Of a stretch of 29,303 nucleotides of DNA, positions 8,725 to 16,922 are shown one piece after another. This DNA is from Gemmatimonadales bacterium UBA2975 (GTDB lineage: Bacteria > Gemmatimonadota > Gemmatimonadetes > Longimicrobiales > Gaopeijiaceae): positions 1 through 29,303 of the forward strand of contig DEAT01000046.1 in assembly GCA_002348265.1 (NCBI GenBank), written 5' to 3'. The position numbers and the translations under genes were made by a program. Each line of letters opens with the position of its first letter. Position 1 is the first letter of the stretch. The notes under the pieces are model-generated. The model searched no databases, was not told the origin of the DNA, and worked only from the letters and a program-made list of their open reading frames with translations.

Positions 8725-9272
8725 GCAACCTAGTAGAGGTTCACTCAGCCCACTTGACCGATGCTCGGATCGGGGGTGTCACCATATGGACCTCCCCGCG
8801 AGGTGTTCGGAGGATTGAGTTCGGACCCTTGCCACGAGGGCGACAAATGGAGCCGGCCACAGAGCGACCAGGTCAGCTCCAAGAGGCGGTGGAGCAAATG
8901 GAGGCTTACTTCGCCAAGGAACGTAAGTCTTTCCAGCTGCCGCTGGATTTCTCAGGTGTGAGTTCCGACTTCCAGAGAGAAGTTTATGAGGAACTGCTCA
9001 AGGTCAAACACGGCCACGTAACCACTTACGGGGAAATCGCGCGGGCTGTCGGAAAGCCAGATCAAGCCCGGGCTGTCGGTCAAGCCGTTGGCGCTAACCC
9101 AATCCTGATAGTGGTGCCGTGTCATCGTGTGATTGCGTCAGATGGTCGTCTCACAGGATTTTCTGGCGGCCTTAGGCGGAAGGTTGCGCTGCTCAGAATG
9201 GAGGGTGTGGAAGTCGAGGGGGCCTCACCTAACAGCAGAGTGCACCCGGAGGTGATTCCACTAGATCTCTAG
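8721..9272 (+). CDS. ogt: O6-alkylguanine-DNA alkyltransferase
   Basis: This 183-residue protein belongs to the MGMT/Ogt family, which repairs O6-alkylguanine by irreversible transfer of the alkyl group to a cysteine. The active-site motif is VVPCHRVIASDG with C134, so it is not an alkyltransferase-like protein lacking the cysteine. The helix-turn-helix region TTYGEIARAVGKP and the GFSGGLRRK segment are present. The start is TTG at 8721, supported by GGAGGAAGGG some 6 nt upstream and a TTGA overlap with the sufU stop. The next ATG or GTG would be far inside. Its place at the end of the suf operon is uncommon. It is convergent with the dadA-like gene, 20 nt away. Confidence 0.93.
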   Translation: MSNLVEVHSAHLTDARIGGVTIWTSPRGVRRIEFGPLPRGRQMEPATERPGQLQEAVEQMEAYFAKERKSFQLPLDFSGVSSDFQREVYEELLKVKHGHVTTYGEIARAVGKPDQARAVGQAVGANPILIVVPCHRVIASDGRLTGFSGGLRRKVALLRMEGVEVEGASPNSRVHPEVIPLDL

Positions 9273-9292
9273 CGGCCTGCGGTTGAGCCTCT

Positions 9293-10564
9293 CTAGTTCC
9301 TTTGCCTGCCTGCAAATCTTGCGGGTGATAAGTGGGTGGCCCGGGGATCTGATCCATCTAGGACCTGGTTCGCTACGATATCTCCGGTCACCGGTCCAAG
9401 TGTGAGTCCGAGCATTCCATGTCCGGTAGCTAGAACGAGCCCCTCTATGCCTGGAATGAACCCAATGATGGGAAGGCCGTCGATAGACATTGGACGCAAC
9501 CCACACCATTCAGAGTGGGGTTGTGCGGTCCCCATGTGCGGGAATGCTTCCCGAGCCGCTATTGTGAGCTGATTCAGGCGATCAGGTCGTATTTCATTGT
9601 TTTCCCCCGAGAACTCCATTGTGCCTGCAAACCGCACGGAAGCTCCCATCGGAGTGCAGAAGACCGAATGTTCCGCCAGAACGCACGCTATGCGCAGGTT
9701 TGGGGCACCGTTTGACCCAATCGGCACTTCTCGATGGTAGCCTTTGCCTGGCTGGACGGGGACATGAAGGCCAAAGGATCGGGGGATTTGTTTACTGTAT
9801 GTGCCGGTCGCGAGGACGACTGTGTCGCACTTTAGTACTGTGCCGGAGTCTAGCGTTACACCCGTAACCTTATCCCCTTTGTGATCTACCTGAGCCACTC
9901 CGGTGCCAGTATGAAATCGCACTCCGTATCGCCGGCTTGCTTTGGTTAGGCCGCTGAGGAAAGCAGAGGGGATGAGTGTCGCCGATTCGTGATAGTGCAC
10001 TGCACCGATGCGGTCGGGACCCAGAGCTGGCTCCCTTCGTCGAAGCTCGTCACCGTCGAGGAGTTCCGGTCTGTAGCCGTACTCCGAGATTAGCGCAGCT
10101 TCGTGGTGAGCATTGTTGAGCGCGGATTCCGTTGAGCAGACTTCGAGATACCCCCCGGACCTGTATCCACACTCGATCTGCTCCTCGGATAGCACGCGTT
10201 CGAAGCTTTGGAGTGCGTCATGACCTAGTGGCGCCATGACACTCATGGCATGCTGTACATGTTCAGCGGTGCAGTATCGGTAGAAACCCAGAAGCCATCG
10301 CCAGAGACTTGGATCCACTCGTGGCTTTACGTATAAGGGGCTAGAGGATTCCGTTATCCATCGCAGCAGCTGAGTGAAGCGGCCCGGTCTATTCAGAGGG
10401 GGGTGTCCCACTGCGATAGTTCCAGCGTTCCCGCCTGATGCCCCAGCACCGATCTCTTGTCGCTCCACTAGCTCGACTTCTGCGCCGCGCCGAGCGAGTG
10501 CGTATGCTGTGCTGACGCCGATCACGCCCCCTCCGACTACGACAACGCGCTGCCGATCACTCAT
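9293..10564 (-). CDS. DadA-like FAD-dependent D-amino-acid dehydrogenase
   Basis: A 423-residue flavoprotein of the DAO/DadA family, which oxidatively deaminates D-amino acids or related imino acids and passes electrons to the respiratory chain. The N-terminus is a dinucleotide-binding fold, VVVGGGVIGVSTAYALARRG (G11, G13, G16), followed by VELVERQ and the SGGNAG segment typical of DadA small subunits. The C-terminus has GLVLATGHGMLGLTLGP. Start ATG is clear, with weak ribosome-binding sequence. The zinc dehydrogenase gene lies 27 nt upstream on the same strand, indicating an operon. Substrate (D-alanine, hydroxyproline isomers or other) cannot be told from sequence. Confidence 0.88.
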   Translation of the reverse strand: MSDRQRVVVVGGGVIGVSTAYALARRGAEVELVERQEIGAGASGGNAGTIAVGHPPLNRPGRFTQLLRWITESSSPLYVKPRVDPSLWRWLLGFYRYCTAEHVQHAMSVMAPLGHDALQSFERVLSEEQIECGYRSGGYLEVCSTESALNNAHHEAALISEYGYRPELLDGDELRRREPALGPDRIGAVHYHESATLIPSAFLSGLTKASRRYGVRFHTGTGVAQVDHKGDKVTGVTLDSGTVLKCDTVVLATGTYSKQIPRSFGLHVPVQPGKGYHREVPIGSNGAPNLRIACVLAEHSVFCTPMGASVRFAGTMEFSGENNEIRPDRLNQLTIAAREAFPHMGTAQPHSEWCGLRPMSIDGLPIIGFIPGIEGLVLATGHGMLGLTLGPVTGDIVANQVLDGSDPRATHLSPARFAGRQRN

Positions 10565-10591
10565 TGGGTAGATGTCCGCGTTATGGGGGAT

Positions 10592-11845
10592 TCAGCTCTG
10601 CGGGCCCAAGAGGACTTTGACAGAACCAGTCTTGCGTCTATTAGCTGCGGTCGAGAGTGCCTCTTGGTATTGGTGCAGCGGATAGATGTGCGTCACCAAT
10701 CGCTCCACGGGAGCGGCAGTTTCTATAAGCAAGTCGTGTGTGATCTTGAACGTGTGTTCGGTGCCGTTACGCCACGATTCGTCTCCGTAGCACTGATAGC
10801 CTTGAACTTGAAGCTCATTTGCCCACACGGGTGTCAGGTCGAGCTTTGGGATTTCAGCAGCGCATCCAAGAAGAACGATTCGGCCCCTAACGGTGGCGTA
10901 TCGAAGTGCTTGCTTGACTGTCTGGCTGCTTCCCACGCAGTCGAAGATCAGCGGGAAGCCCCCGCCGGCATATACCTCGTCCCCGACGATGGGCATGTAC
11001 GCATTAGCCCCAGTCGCGACCATCGCGTCCCGGGCCTCGTCTCCTGGTGAGATCACTGAGGATGCACCGAGAGCACGCGCCAAGTTGGCTTCGTGGTCTC
11101 TTCGCACTTGAGCGACAAGTTCGCCGTCATAGCCGATGGCCCGAAGGGCCCATATGACACCAAGCGCGATGGGTCCGCTTCCTAGAACTAGCACGGGCCC
11201 TTCACCCAGAGGGCGTGACTGCAGCGCGGCATGCATGCCTACCGCAAGCGGCTCTATCAGTGACGCTGATCGGTCGTTAATGGCATCACTGACGGGAAAG
11301 AGCTGCGATTCGTGAGCAATCATACGCTCCCCCCAACCACCAGGGAGACTTGCGTGATACCCGATTGTCATACCCCGCTGTATAGGCCCTGCCCCGATGA
11401 TCGTCTTTCCCTCATCTCCCGCTCGCGTGCAGGTTGAGGGCAGTCCTTCTATGCACGAGAGGCACTGTTCCGACCCTTTATGGCCACGAACCACACAGGA
11501 AACGGCTGGGTCTACTGCTACTCTTTGCCCAACTTCTACTCTGGTAACTCCCGGACCAGTTTCTACGACCCGGGCTAGGATCTCATGTCCGAGGACCGCC
11601 GGGAATGACCCAAACGGCTCCATCGCCGGACTAGATTTGAGCGTCAGGTTCCCTATGTCCGACCCACAGATGCCGGCGAGGATGACCTCTAGCTTGACCC
11701 AGCGGTCTCCCGGGATCTCTGGTTCAGCGACCTCATCGAATCGGACTCCGCTCAGCCCTCCGAAGACGGCGGCTTCGGTCAATTTCCCTAATGTTTTTCC
11801 GACCACGTAGCTCGGGATTGTGACGTTGAAGGTTACAGCCTTCAT
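10592..11845 (-). CDS. Zinc-dependent medium-chain alcohol dehydrogenase
   Basis: A 417-residue MDR-family NAD(P)-dependent dehydrogenase. The catalytic zinc region reads GICGSD and GHE; the Rossmann motif is VLVLGSGPIALGV. The structural-zinc loop is expanded: C-x10-C-x2-C-x7-C instead of C-x2-C-x2-C-x7-C, with RGHKGSEQ as the insert. An unusual N-terminal segment of about 30 residues precedes the usual start of the fold. I chose ATG at 11845; a TTG two codons upstream (11851) is possible. It is upstream of the DadA-like gene (27 nt) and 84 nt downstream of the DUF2007-like gene. Threonine- or polyol-dehydrogenase-like activity is possible; substrate is unknown. Confidence 0.85.
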   Translation of the reverse strand: MKAVTFNVTIPSYVVGKTLGKLTEAAVFGGLSGVRFDEVAEPEIPGDRWVKLEVILAGICGSDIGNLTLKSSPAMEPFGSFPAVLGHEILARVVETGPGVTRVEVGQRVAVDPAVSCVVRGHKGSEQCLSCIEGLPSTCTRAGDEGKTIIGAGPIQRGMTIGYHASLPGGWGERMIAHESQLFPVSDAINDRSASLIEPLAVGMHAALQSRPLGEGPVLVLGSGPIALGVIWALRAIGYDGELVAQVRRDHEANLARALGASSVISPGDEARDAMVATGANAYMPIVGDEVYAGGGFPLIFDCVGSSQTVKQALRYATVRGRIVLLGCAAEIPKLDLTPVWANELQVQGYQCYGDESWRNGTEHTFKITHDLLIETAAPVERLVTHIYPLHQYQEALSTAANRRKTGSVKVLLGPQS

Positions 11846-11929
11846 TTGCAAATGCTCAGTGTGGACGGTTGGTAAGGAAACAAGAGTTAGAAGAGGGAGG
11901 TTGGATTGGTTTGAATCAAGGTTGTCTTT

Positions 11930-12478
11930 CTATGGGATTCCTCCCGAGACCGCCAAGAGAAAGTTTCTCAGAGCCCTAGGAGCTCTTCCAGTGAAACCTA
12001 CCACTACTAACATGGCCACTAAGAAGGCAAGTGCGGGTCCAGGGCCAGGCAGATACCAGCTCGTAAGCAACACCTGACCGATGCCGGCAATGCCGACAGC
12101 ACAGATGATGGCCAAGCTTCGCGCCCGAAAAGTCATCTTGCTGTGCGTGGTGGATGTGTGTTGCGCACCGTCATCATGGATATCAATCCTGGCCGTTGTT
12201 CTTGTACTCCCGTGGTGGTATGCCTTTTTTCGACTAGACAGACGAGGCGAATGCTCCTCGCTTATGTCGAGTATTTCACGGGCACGTTTCTCGTCCGCGG
12301 CAAGCACCCAAAGGGTAGCAGCTGTAGATATGGAGATACCCATCGCGGGATCGTCAATCTGCAACCGGTGCGCGATGTTGGCGTCCCGGAGAAATCCGGC
12401 GGCGAACTCCGCTTCATAGCGCCAGACGTATTGGGCAACCGCAACCTCCCGCGTCTTTCTGTCGACTCGTTGTTCCAA
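11930..12478 (-). CDS. DUF2007-like membrane protein
   Basis: A 182-residue protein with two parts. Residues about 10-72 resemble the DUF2007 'putative signal-transducing' fold: the pattern YEAEFAAGFLRDANIAHRL then LWVLAADEKRAREILDI is typical. A basic, histidine- and threonine-rich linker follows, then two hydrophobic segments (about 121-137 and 145-162) that should cross the membrane, giving a cytoplasmic N-domain. The likely start is TTG at 12478, because a stop codon in the same frame lies two codons upstream; the ribosome-binding site is weak. It precedes the dehydrogenase/DadA-like pair on the same strand. Function is unknown. Confidence 0.68.
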   Translation of the reverse strand: MEQRVDRKTREVAVAQYVWRYEAEFAAGFLRDANIAHRLQIDDPAMGISISTAATLWVLAADEKRAREILDISEEHSPRLSSRKKAYHHGSTRTTARIDIHDDGAQHTSTTHSKMTFRARSLAIICAVGIAGIGQVLLTSWYLPGPGPALAFLVAMLVVVGFTGRAPRALRNFLLAVSGGIP

Positions 12479-12564
12479 TGGTCAACGCACCTGTAGATGC
12501 CGAACTCTTTGGCCCATTGAGGATCTGTTGTGACATAGCTGCAGGCCCAGAATACCTCCCACGA

Positions 12565-15180
12565 CTATCGCCCGGCACCTAAGAGTACGGCGTTAATGAA
12601 TAGTAGTTGTGTTGCTTCGGCGTACGCGCGGTAGTTGGGATCCTCTGCAAAGGCGATAATCTGCCCGGTGCCGTGGCCCTCGTGCATGAGAAATGCCTTG
12701 TTGACGAGCTGTGGTCTTGCTTCATCCCACACTATGCCACCCAAGACCAAATCATCGAGGGAACCGTATCGCCCAACGTTTGTGCCGTTATCCAGAGTCA
12801 GCGGACTGAAGATTCGGGATCCTTCAACCAGCACCCCGATTTCACCATCGGTACCTGAGGACATCCAGTGATTGGGGTCGAGAACAACGCGAAGTATCGC
12901 GCCTGGAACACTGACAGGAGATTCATCTTCTGGTACGATTTCATCCAAGTATTCAATGGGCTGGCTCGCGGTTTCTTCGCTTGGAGGGTCGGTTCCTGCG
13001 GCCCTTCCTCCTCGGCGCTCAGGGCTCGTCGAAAGCAGTCCGGCACGTGTAGCCCAAGAGGTTGAGTTTGCCATGGTGATGAGAGTGCCGCCCTCAGACA
13101 TCCAGTTTTGGAGCTGGTCCAAAAGCCCTGGTCCGATGACTCCGGAATAGTTTCCGCTCGGTAGTACGATTACGTCGTATTCGGACAACTTGGCCCGACC
13201 TAGGCTACGTCCACGGACTGCCGTTACTGGAAGACCGTACCGCTGCTCAAGGATGTATCGAGCCCATCCTGTAGAATAACTTGAGGTCGGTTGGTCGTAC
13301 GCCAGCAAGACTCTAGGAGAACGGAGCGCCCGGACGCTATTCGCCCCTAGAGATGCACCTTCTGTAACATATGAATCATCTATGGGCACAGGCTCGGCAC
13401 CGTGTCGGCCGGCGATAACGCCTAAGGAAGTGGCGAGGTCCGCTCCGTTTTCGGATGTCCGGATGATAGCGGTTCCTGGTCCGTATTCTCGGCCACCCAA
13501 GGTGAACCGTTGGCCAGATGCACGGACCCTAATACCGCTTTGCATCGCTTCTGCTACTGTAGCGGCTGCGGCAGTACCCCAAGGGATCAAGTACCCAACA
13601 CTGGCTGTGGGCAGTGGTGGAGCTGGCCCTGGCTTGTAGTCTGGATCGAGCAACGCTCCGGCCGCACCACTTTTGCGATCTGATTCTATGACCTCTACGT
13701 CCCATAACAGCGACTGGCTCCAGGCCGTGATGTCGTAGATTTCATCACGCTCACGACGGGCTCTTCGTTCTATTTGACGTTGCACGAACGACTCGTTCAT
13801 TGGGACGTGATGGTCTAGCAAGTTACGAGCCATCCGGCTAGCGGGTTGGTCTAAGGGCACTATGTAGGTGCTAGAACCGGGAAGCTGTCCGCTTGAGGTG
13901 TTTACGTCTCCTGTGGCGAAATGCACATCGATCCCGTTGGAGGCGAGCATCATGGCAAGTCGTTTAGCCATGGCCGGATCATGGCTAGAGTGAAGTAACA
14001 GCTCGGCTGGACCGCTCCTGCCCATTTCGACGCCTTCACGGCGATATTCGAAATAATCGCGCAGGATGCTTTCTCTGTGTCGGGCAGCTGTTGCTGCAGT
14101 GGTGATTGCTGCGGTGAAGTGATGGAGGACTCCATCGCCGTAAGTCATGATGTCACCGTCTGATCGCTCGAGCACGAGTGCACGCGCTGATGCTTGCTCA
14201 TAGGTCATGCCAAGCGCGCCATGGTTCATCGGCCACATGTCGACGTAGCCGGGATAGAACAGGTCAAACACTTCTCGATTGAAATAGGCAAAACCACGTT
14301 CATCGAAAGCTGCTGCGTTCGCGCGTCCGAAGACTTCCATCAGCTCAATCTGTCTTTTCCCGTACCATGGGTTTGTGGGAGGAGCAGTGGGAGGAAAGAA
14401 ATACGTCGAGTTGCCACCCATTTCATGCAGGTCTGCGACGATGTTCGGCCTGAATTCCAGTAACAAGTCGACCTTTCCTGCTGTCTCTGGCTGACTTTGA
14501 ATGAAAAGGTCTCGGTTCAAATCGAAGAGATAGTGGTTTCCGCGCCCTCCCGGCCAAGGCTCGTCGTGCTCTGCCGAGTAGGCTTCTTGGTTTGGCCAGC
14601 GTGCCCGCGACATGGTTGTGTGTTGCACGAATCGCGCCCGACCGTCTGGGTTTTCGGTGGGGTCGATAAGTACCAGTGACTCTCGGAGGATCATGTCCAC
14701 AGTCGCGTCTCCTTCCGCTGCGAGGAGATGATATGCTTCAGCCATCGCGGCTCCGTTGGAGCTGATCTCATTCCCATGGATTCCGTGCATTAATGCGGTG
14801 ACTACGGGGAGCTCAGCGATGAGCTCCTCGATCTCGGCATTTGAAAGACCTTTAACTGCTGAAAAGCGAGCGAGGTCGGCTTTGACCCCCTCCAGGCCTG
14901 CGATGCGTTCAGGTGACCCGATGACTAATACGTGGAGTGGTCGTCCCTCCCAGCTTTGGGCGTACTGAATCAGGCGCGTGCGGTCCGGAGCTGCATCCGC
15001 TAGCGCGCGGAAGTAGGTGACGATCTCATCCGGATGAGTGATTTCCTCTCTGAATCCGTGACCTACCACTTCTTCCAGTGTCGGAATGCTTTCATCGTAG
15101 CTGGGGGCTGTCAGGATTTCTTGAGTAGGTGCAGGAACCTGCATCAGTGTAGCGAACAGGAGTGGGCCGACCATCGGCAT
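12565..15180 (-). CDS. Large M14-family zinc carboxypeptidase-like protein
   Basis: An 871-residue protein whose N-terminal half is an M14 metallocarboxypeptidase. Zinc ligands are H135 and E138 in HGIHGNE and H252 in ADLHEMGG; the substrate-binding stretches ENPDGR (176-181) and DLNRD (220-224) are in the expected places, and the later TYEQAS segment probably supplies the catalytic glutamate. The C-terminal half is a flavodoxin/glutamine-amidotransferase-like domain (VIVLPSGNYSGVIG and a following EGGTLITMANSTSW), a domain pairing seen in long M14 proteins. A hydrophobic start hints at export, but the signal is short. ATG at 15180; a second ATG lies two codons later. Transcribed divergently from the lipoprotein at 15288. 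Confidence 0.87.
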   Translation of the reverse strand: MPMVGPLLFATLMQVPAPTQEILTAPSYDESIPTLEEVVGHGFREEITHPDEIVTYFRALADAAPDRTRLIQYAQSWEGRPLHVLVIGSPERIAGLEGVKADLARFSAVKGLSNAEIEELIAELPVVTALMHGIHGNEISSNGAAMAEAYHLLAAEGDATVDMILRESLVLIDPTENPDGRARFVQHTTMSRARWPNQEAYSAEHDEPWPGGRGNHYLFDLNRDLFIQSQPETAGKVDLLLEFRPNIVADLHEMGGNSTYFFPPTAPPTNPWYGKRQIELMEVFGRANAAAFDERGFAYFNREVFDLFYPGYVDMWPMNHGALGMTYEQASARALVLERSDGDIMTYGDGVLHHFTAAITTAATAARHRESILRDYFEYRREGVEMGRSGPAELLLHSSHDPAMAKRLAMMLASNGIDVHFATGDVNTSSGQLPGSSTYIVPLDQPASRMARNLLDHHVPMNESFVQRQIERRARRERDEIYDITAWSQSLLWDVEVIESDRKSGAAGALLDPDYKPGPAPPLPTASVGYLIPWGTAAAATVAEAMQSGIRVRASGQRFTLGGREYGPGTAIIRTSENGADLATSLGVIAGRHGAEPVPIDDSYVTEGASLGANSVRALRSPRVLLAYDQPTSSYSTGWARYILEQRYGLPVTAVRGRSLGRAKLSEYDVIVLPSGNYSGVIGPGLLDQLQNWMSEGGTLITMANSTSWATRAGLLSTSPERRGGRAAGTDPPSEETASQPIEYLDEIVPEDESPVSVPGAILRVVLDPNHWMSSGTDGEIGVLVEGSRIFSPLTLDNGTNVGRYGSLDDLVLGGIVWDEARPQLVNKAFLMHEGHGTGQIIAFAEDPNYRAYAEATQLLFINAVLLGAGR

Positions 15181-15203
15181 TTTTTCCAGGTGAGAGTGGG
15201 TTC

Positions 15204-15222
15204 AGCGGTCCCGTGACCGGCT
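15204..15222. promoter_or_regulatory. Inverted repeat in divergent promoter region
   Basis: AGCGGTC and GACCGGCT form a 7-bp stem with one bulged base around a 4-nt loop, 24 nt upstream of the M14 gene start on the minus strand. It could be an operator or a 5' leader hairpin. No protein or RNA family is recognised. Confidence 0.2.
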
Positions 15223-15287
15223 TAGAAGGAATAAGGAATATAGTCGTGGGGCTGGAGCGGGGCATGAAGCTTTGCTAGTGTCGGGGT

Positions 15288-15941
15288 ATGACCATCAAGC
15301 TTAAAAACCGACCGACCACCTTTTTGGGTGCGAGCCTTGTTCGTTACCTGTCACTCTGCCTGCTTTTCACCGTTTGGGGATGCAGCGTTTACGGGGGTGA
15401 TGAAGAGCACGTGATTGAGAGGCCCTCTGACCCGGAAAATGATCCCCAGCTGACTTTTTGGTCTTCACTCGAAGAACTCTGCGGTAAGGCTTTTGAGGGT
15501 CAAGTGACTGAGAGCGTTCCCCCTGATCCCGCGTTCGAAAATGTGCCAGTCATCATGCACGTGCGGTCTTGTGATCTTGCTGAGATCAGTATCCCGTTCC
15601 ATGTGGGTGACGACCGGTCTCGAACATGGGTCGTGACACCCACGTCGGTTGGGTTGCGCTTGAAGCACGATCACAGGCACGTAGACGGGACAGAGGATGA
15701 GATTTCTCAGTACGGCGGAGACACACGCGGACAGGGTGATCCCAGCGTCCAAGAGTTCTTCGCAGATGAGCTTACTGCGCGCCTAGTGCCGGAGGCAGCT
15801 CTGAATGTATGGAGTCTGGAAGTGAGACCCGGAGAGGTTTTCGTCTACCAGCTTAGACGTGAGGGGGAGGATCGGCGATTCCGTGTCGAGTTTGATCTGA
15901 GCGAGCCGGTGGAAGCTCCGGTAGCCCCTTGGGGAAGCTGA
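15288..15941 (+). CDS. Uncharacterised lipoprotein
   Basis: A 217-residue protein with an N-terminal hydrophobic segment ending TVWGC, a plausible but non-ideal lipobox with C32 as the lipid-modified residue (tryptophan at -2 is unusual). The mature part contains the histidine-rich stretch LKHDHRHVDGTEDE followed by YGGDTRGQGDP, a conserved-looking block I associate with uncharacterised proteins of marine heterotrophs. Two further cysteines (in EELCGKAF and VRSCDLAE) could pair. ATG at 15288 is preceded by CGGGG. It is divergent from the M14 gene, and 155 nt separate it from the TonB-plug protein. No function can be assigned. Confidence 0.75.
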   Translation: MTIKLKNRPTTFLGASLVRYLSLCLLFTVWGCSVYGGDEEHVIERPSDPENDPQLTFWSSLEELCGKAFEGQVTESVPPDPAFENVPVIMHVRSCDLAEISIPFHVGDDRSRTWVVTPTSVGLRLKHDHRHVDGTEDEISQYGGDTRGQGDPSVQEFFADELTARLVPEAALNVWSLEVRPGEVFVYQLRREGEDRRFRVEFDLSEPVEAPVAPWGS

Positions 15942-16083
15942 CCCTGGGTACCTTTTTTCAGGGCGCGATTTTGATAGAGCAACGGCCGGGTGATGTGGCC
16001 GAGGAGACCCTTTGGTATCTTAAGTGATATTAATTCGGCAAAAGACGTCGATATATTTGAGGCTCAAATGAAACACAGGGCCT

Positions 16084-16088
16084 GGAGG
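16084..16088 (+). promoter_or_regulatory. Ribosome-binding site for the plug-domain protein
   Basis: GGAGG lies 8 nt before the ATG at 16097 and fixes this start. Confidence 0.6.
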
Positions 16089-16096
16089 CTATTGGT

Positions 16097-16912
16097 ATGA
16101 AGCACGGACGCGACTGGGCGTTCGGGACGCGCCTGCTTGCAGGGGTGTGCTTGAGTTTCGGACTGACGGCTGTTGGTGCAAGCGCGCAGACGATCAATGG
16201 GACGTTGATGGAAGTGGAGTCGGGACAACCCATTTCCTTGGGCCTTGTAATCATGATGACAGAGACGGGTGACTCGGTGACCTCCGGAGTTACGAACGGT
16301 CAGGGCCGGTTTTCGGTAACGGCTCCTGATGGAGGTTCGTTCATGCTTGTTGCGTCCGCCTTCGGTTTCAAGGAGACGGCTGCCGGTATTTTCGAACTCG
16401 GTGGAGATGGGGAGATGGACGTCGAGTTTCGTATCGCGGCGACTCCGATGCCGATCGATGGTCTTCTCGTCTCGCTTAACCGCCCGGCGCTCGAGCACCA
16501 GTTGGTTAAGAACGGTTTCGTGCGGCGCGTTACGCGTGGGCTCGGTCGGTTCATCACTCCGGTGATGATTGAAGAGTCACCAGCGCTCACGTCAGAAGAC
16601 CTTTTCAGGGGTATTCCAGGTGTCTTGCTAACGCAGCCCCAGGGAGGGATAAATGCCTTCCAGGGGGCTTCTCTCAGGCTAGCTGGAACGGGCCAGTTCT
16701 GTACGCCGACTATCTATCTCGATGGTACAAGGCTCTCTGTTCAGATGACTTCATCCCTACCTATTGAGGTAATAGCGCCTCTCCAGACAATTGATGCGGT
16801 CGAGATATATCGCCGGCCCTCGGAAATCCCCGTCGAGTATGGCATGACCCAGTCTGGTTCTAGCCAGGGCGGTAACTGCGGTGTCGTAGTGCTGTGGACA
16901 AAGACCCGCTAG
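16097..16912 (+). CDS. Carboxypeptidase-regulatory / TonB-plug protein without barrel
   Basis: A 271-residue exported protein. A signal peptide (residues 1-30, cleavage at ASA-Q) is followed by a carboxypeptidase regulatory-like beta domain (about 31-110; GTLMEVESGQPISLG, SGVTNGQGRFSVTAPDGG). Next comes a segment resembling the TonB-dependent receptor plug: SEDLFRGIPGV, LRLAGTGQFCTPTIYLDG and IDAVEIYRRPSEIPVEYG (about 175-250). The protein then ends with VVLWTKTR; the usual 500-700-residue beta-barrel is absent and no disrupted barrel sequence lies downstream. Two cysteines in the plug (C202 region and NCGVV) might form a disulfide. The serine-hydrolase gene starts 10 nt after its stop, so both are probably co-expressed. 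Confidence 0.8.
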   Translation: MKHGRDWAFGTRLLAGVCLSFGLTAVGASAQTINGTLMEVESGQPISLGLVIMMTETGDSVTSGVTNGQGRFSVTAPDGGSFMLVASAFGFKETAAGIFELGGDGEMDVEFRIAATPMPIDGLLVSLNRPALEHQLVKNGFVRRVTRGLGRFITPVMIEESPALTSEDLFRGIPGVLLTQPQGGINAFQGASLRLAGTGQFCTPTIYLDGTRLSVQMTSSLPIEVIAPLQTIDAVEIYRRPSEIPVEYGMTQSGSSQGGNCGVVVLWTKTR

Positions 16913-16922
16913 CGCTCGACGG

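Noticed and set aside
8721..12478. Mobile element or foreign island around ogt and the dehydrogenases
   Set aside because: No integrase, transposase, tRNA border or flanking repeats were seen and the composition appears like that of the neighbours.
15942..15963. CCCTG/CAGGG hairpin after the lipoprotein gene as a terminator
   Set aside because: The T run is inside the loop and not behind the stem, so the classic form is not met.
16030..16057. TTAATT and TATATT as a promoter for the plug-domain gene
   Set aside because: The -35 matches the consensus at only three positions and spacing is 16 nt; too weak to annotate.
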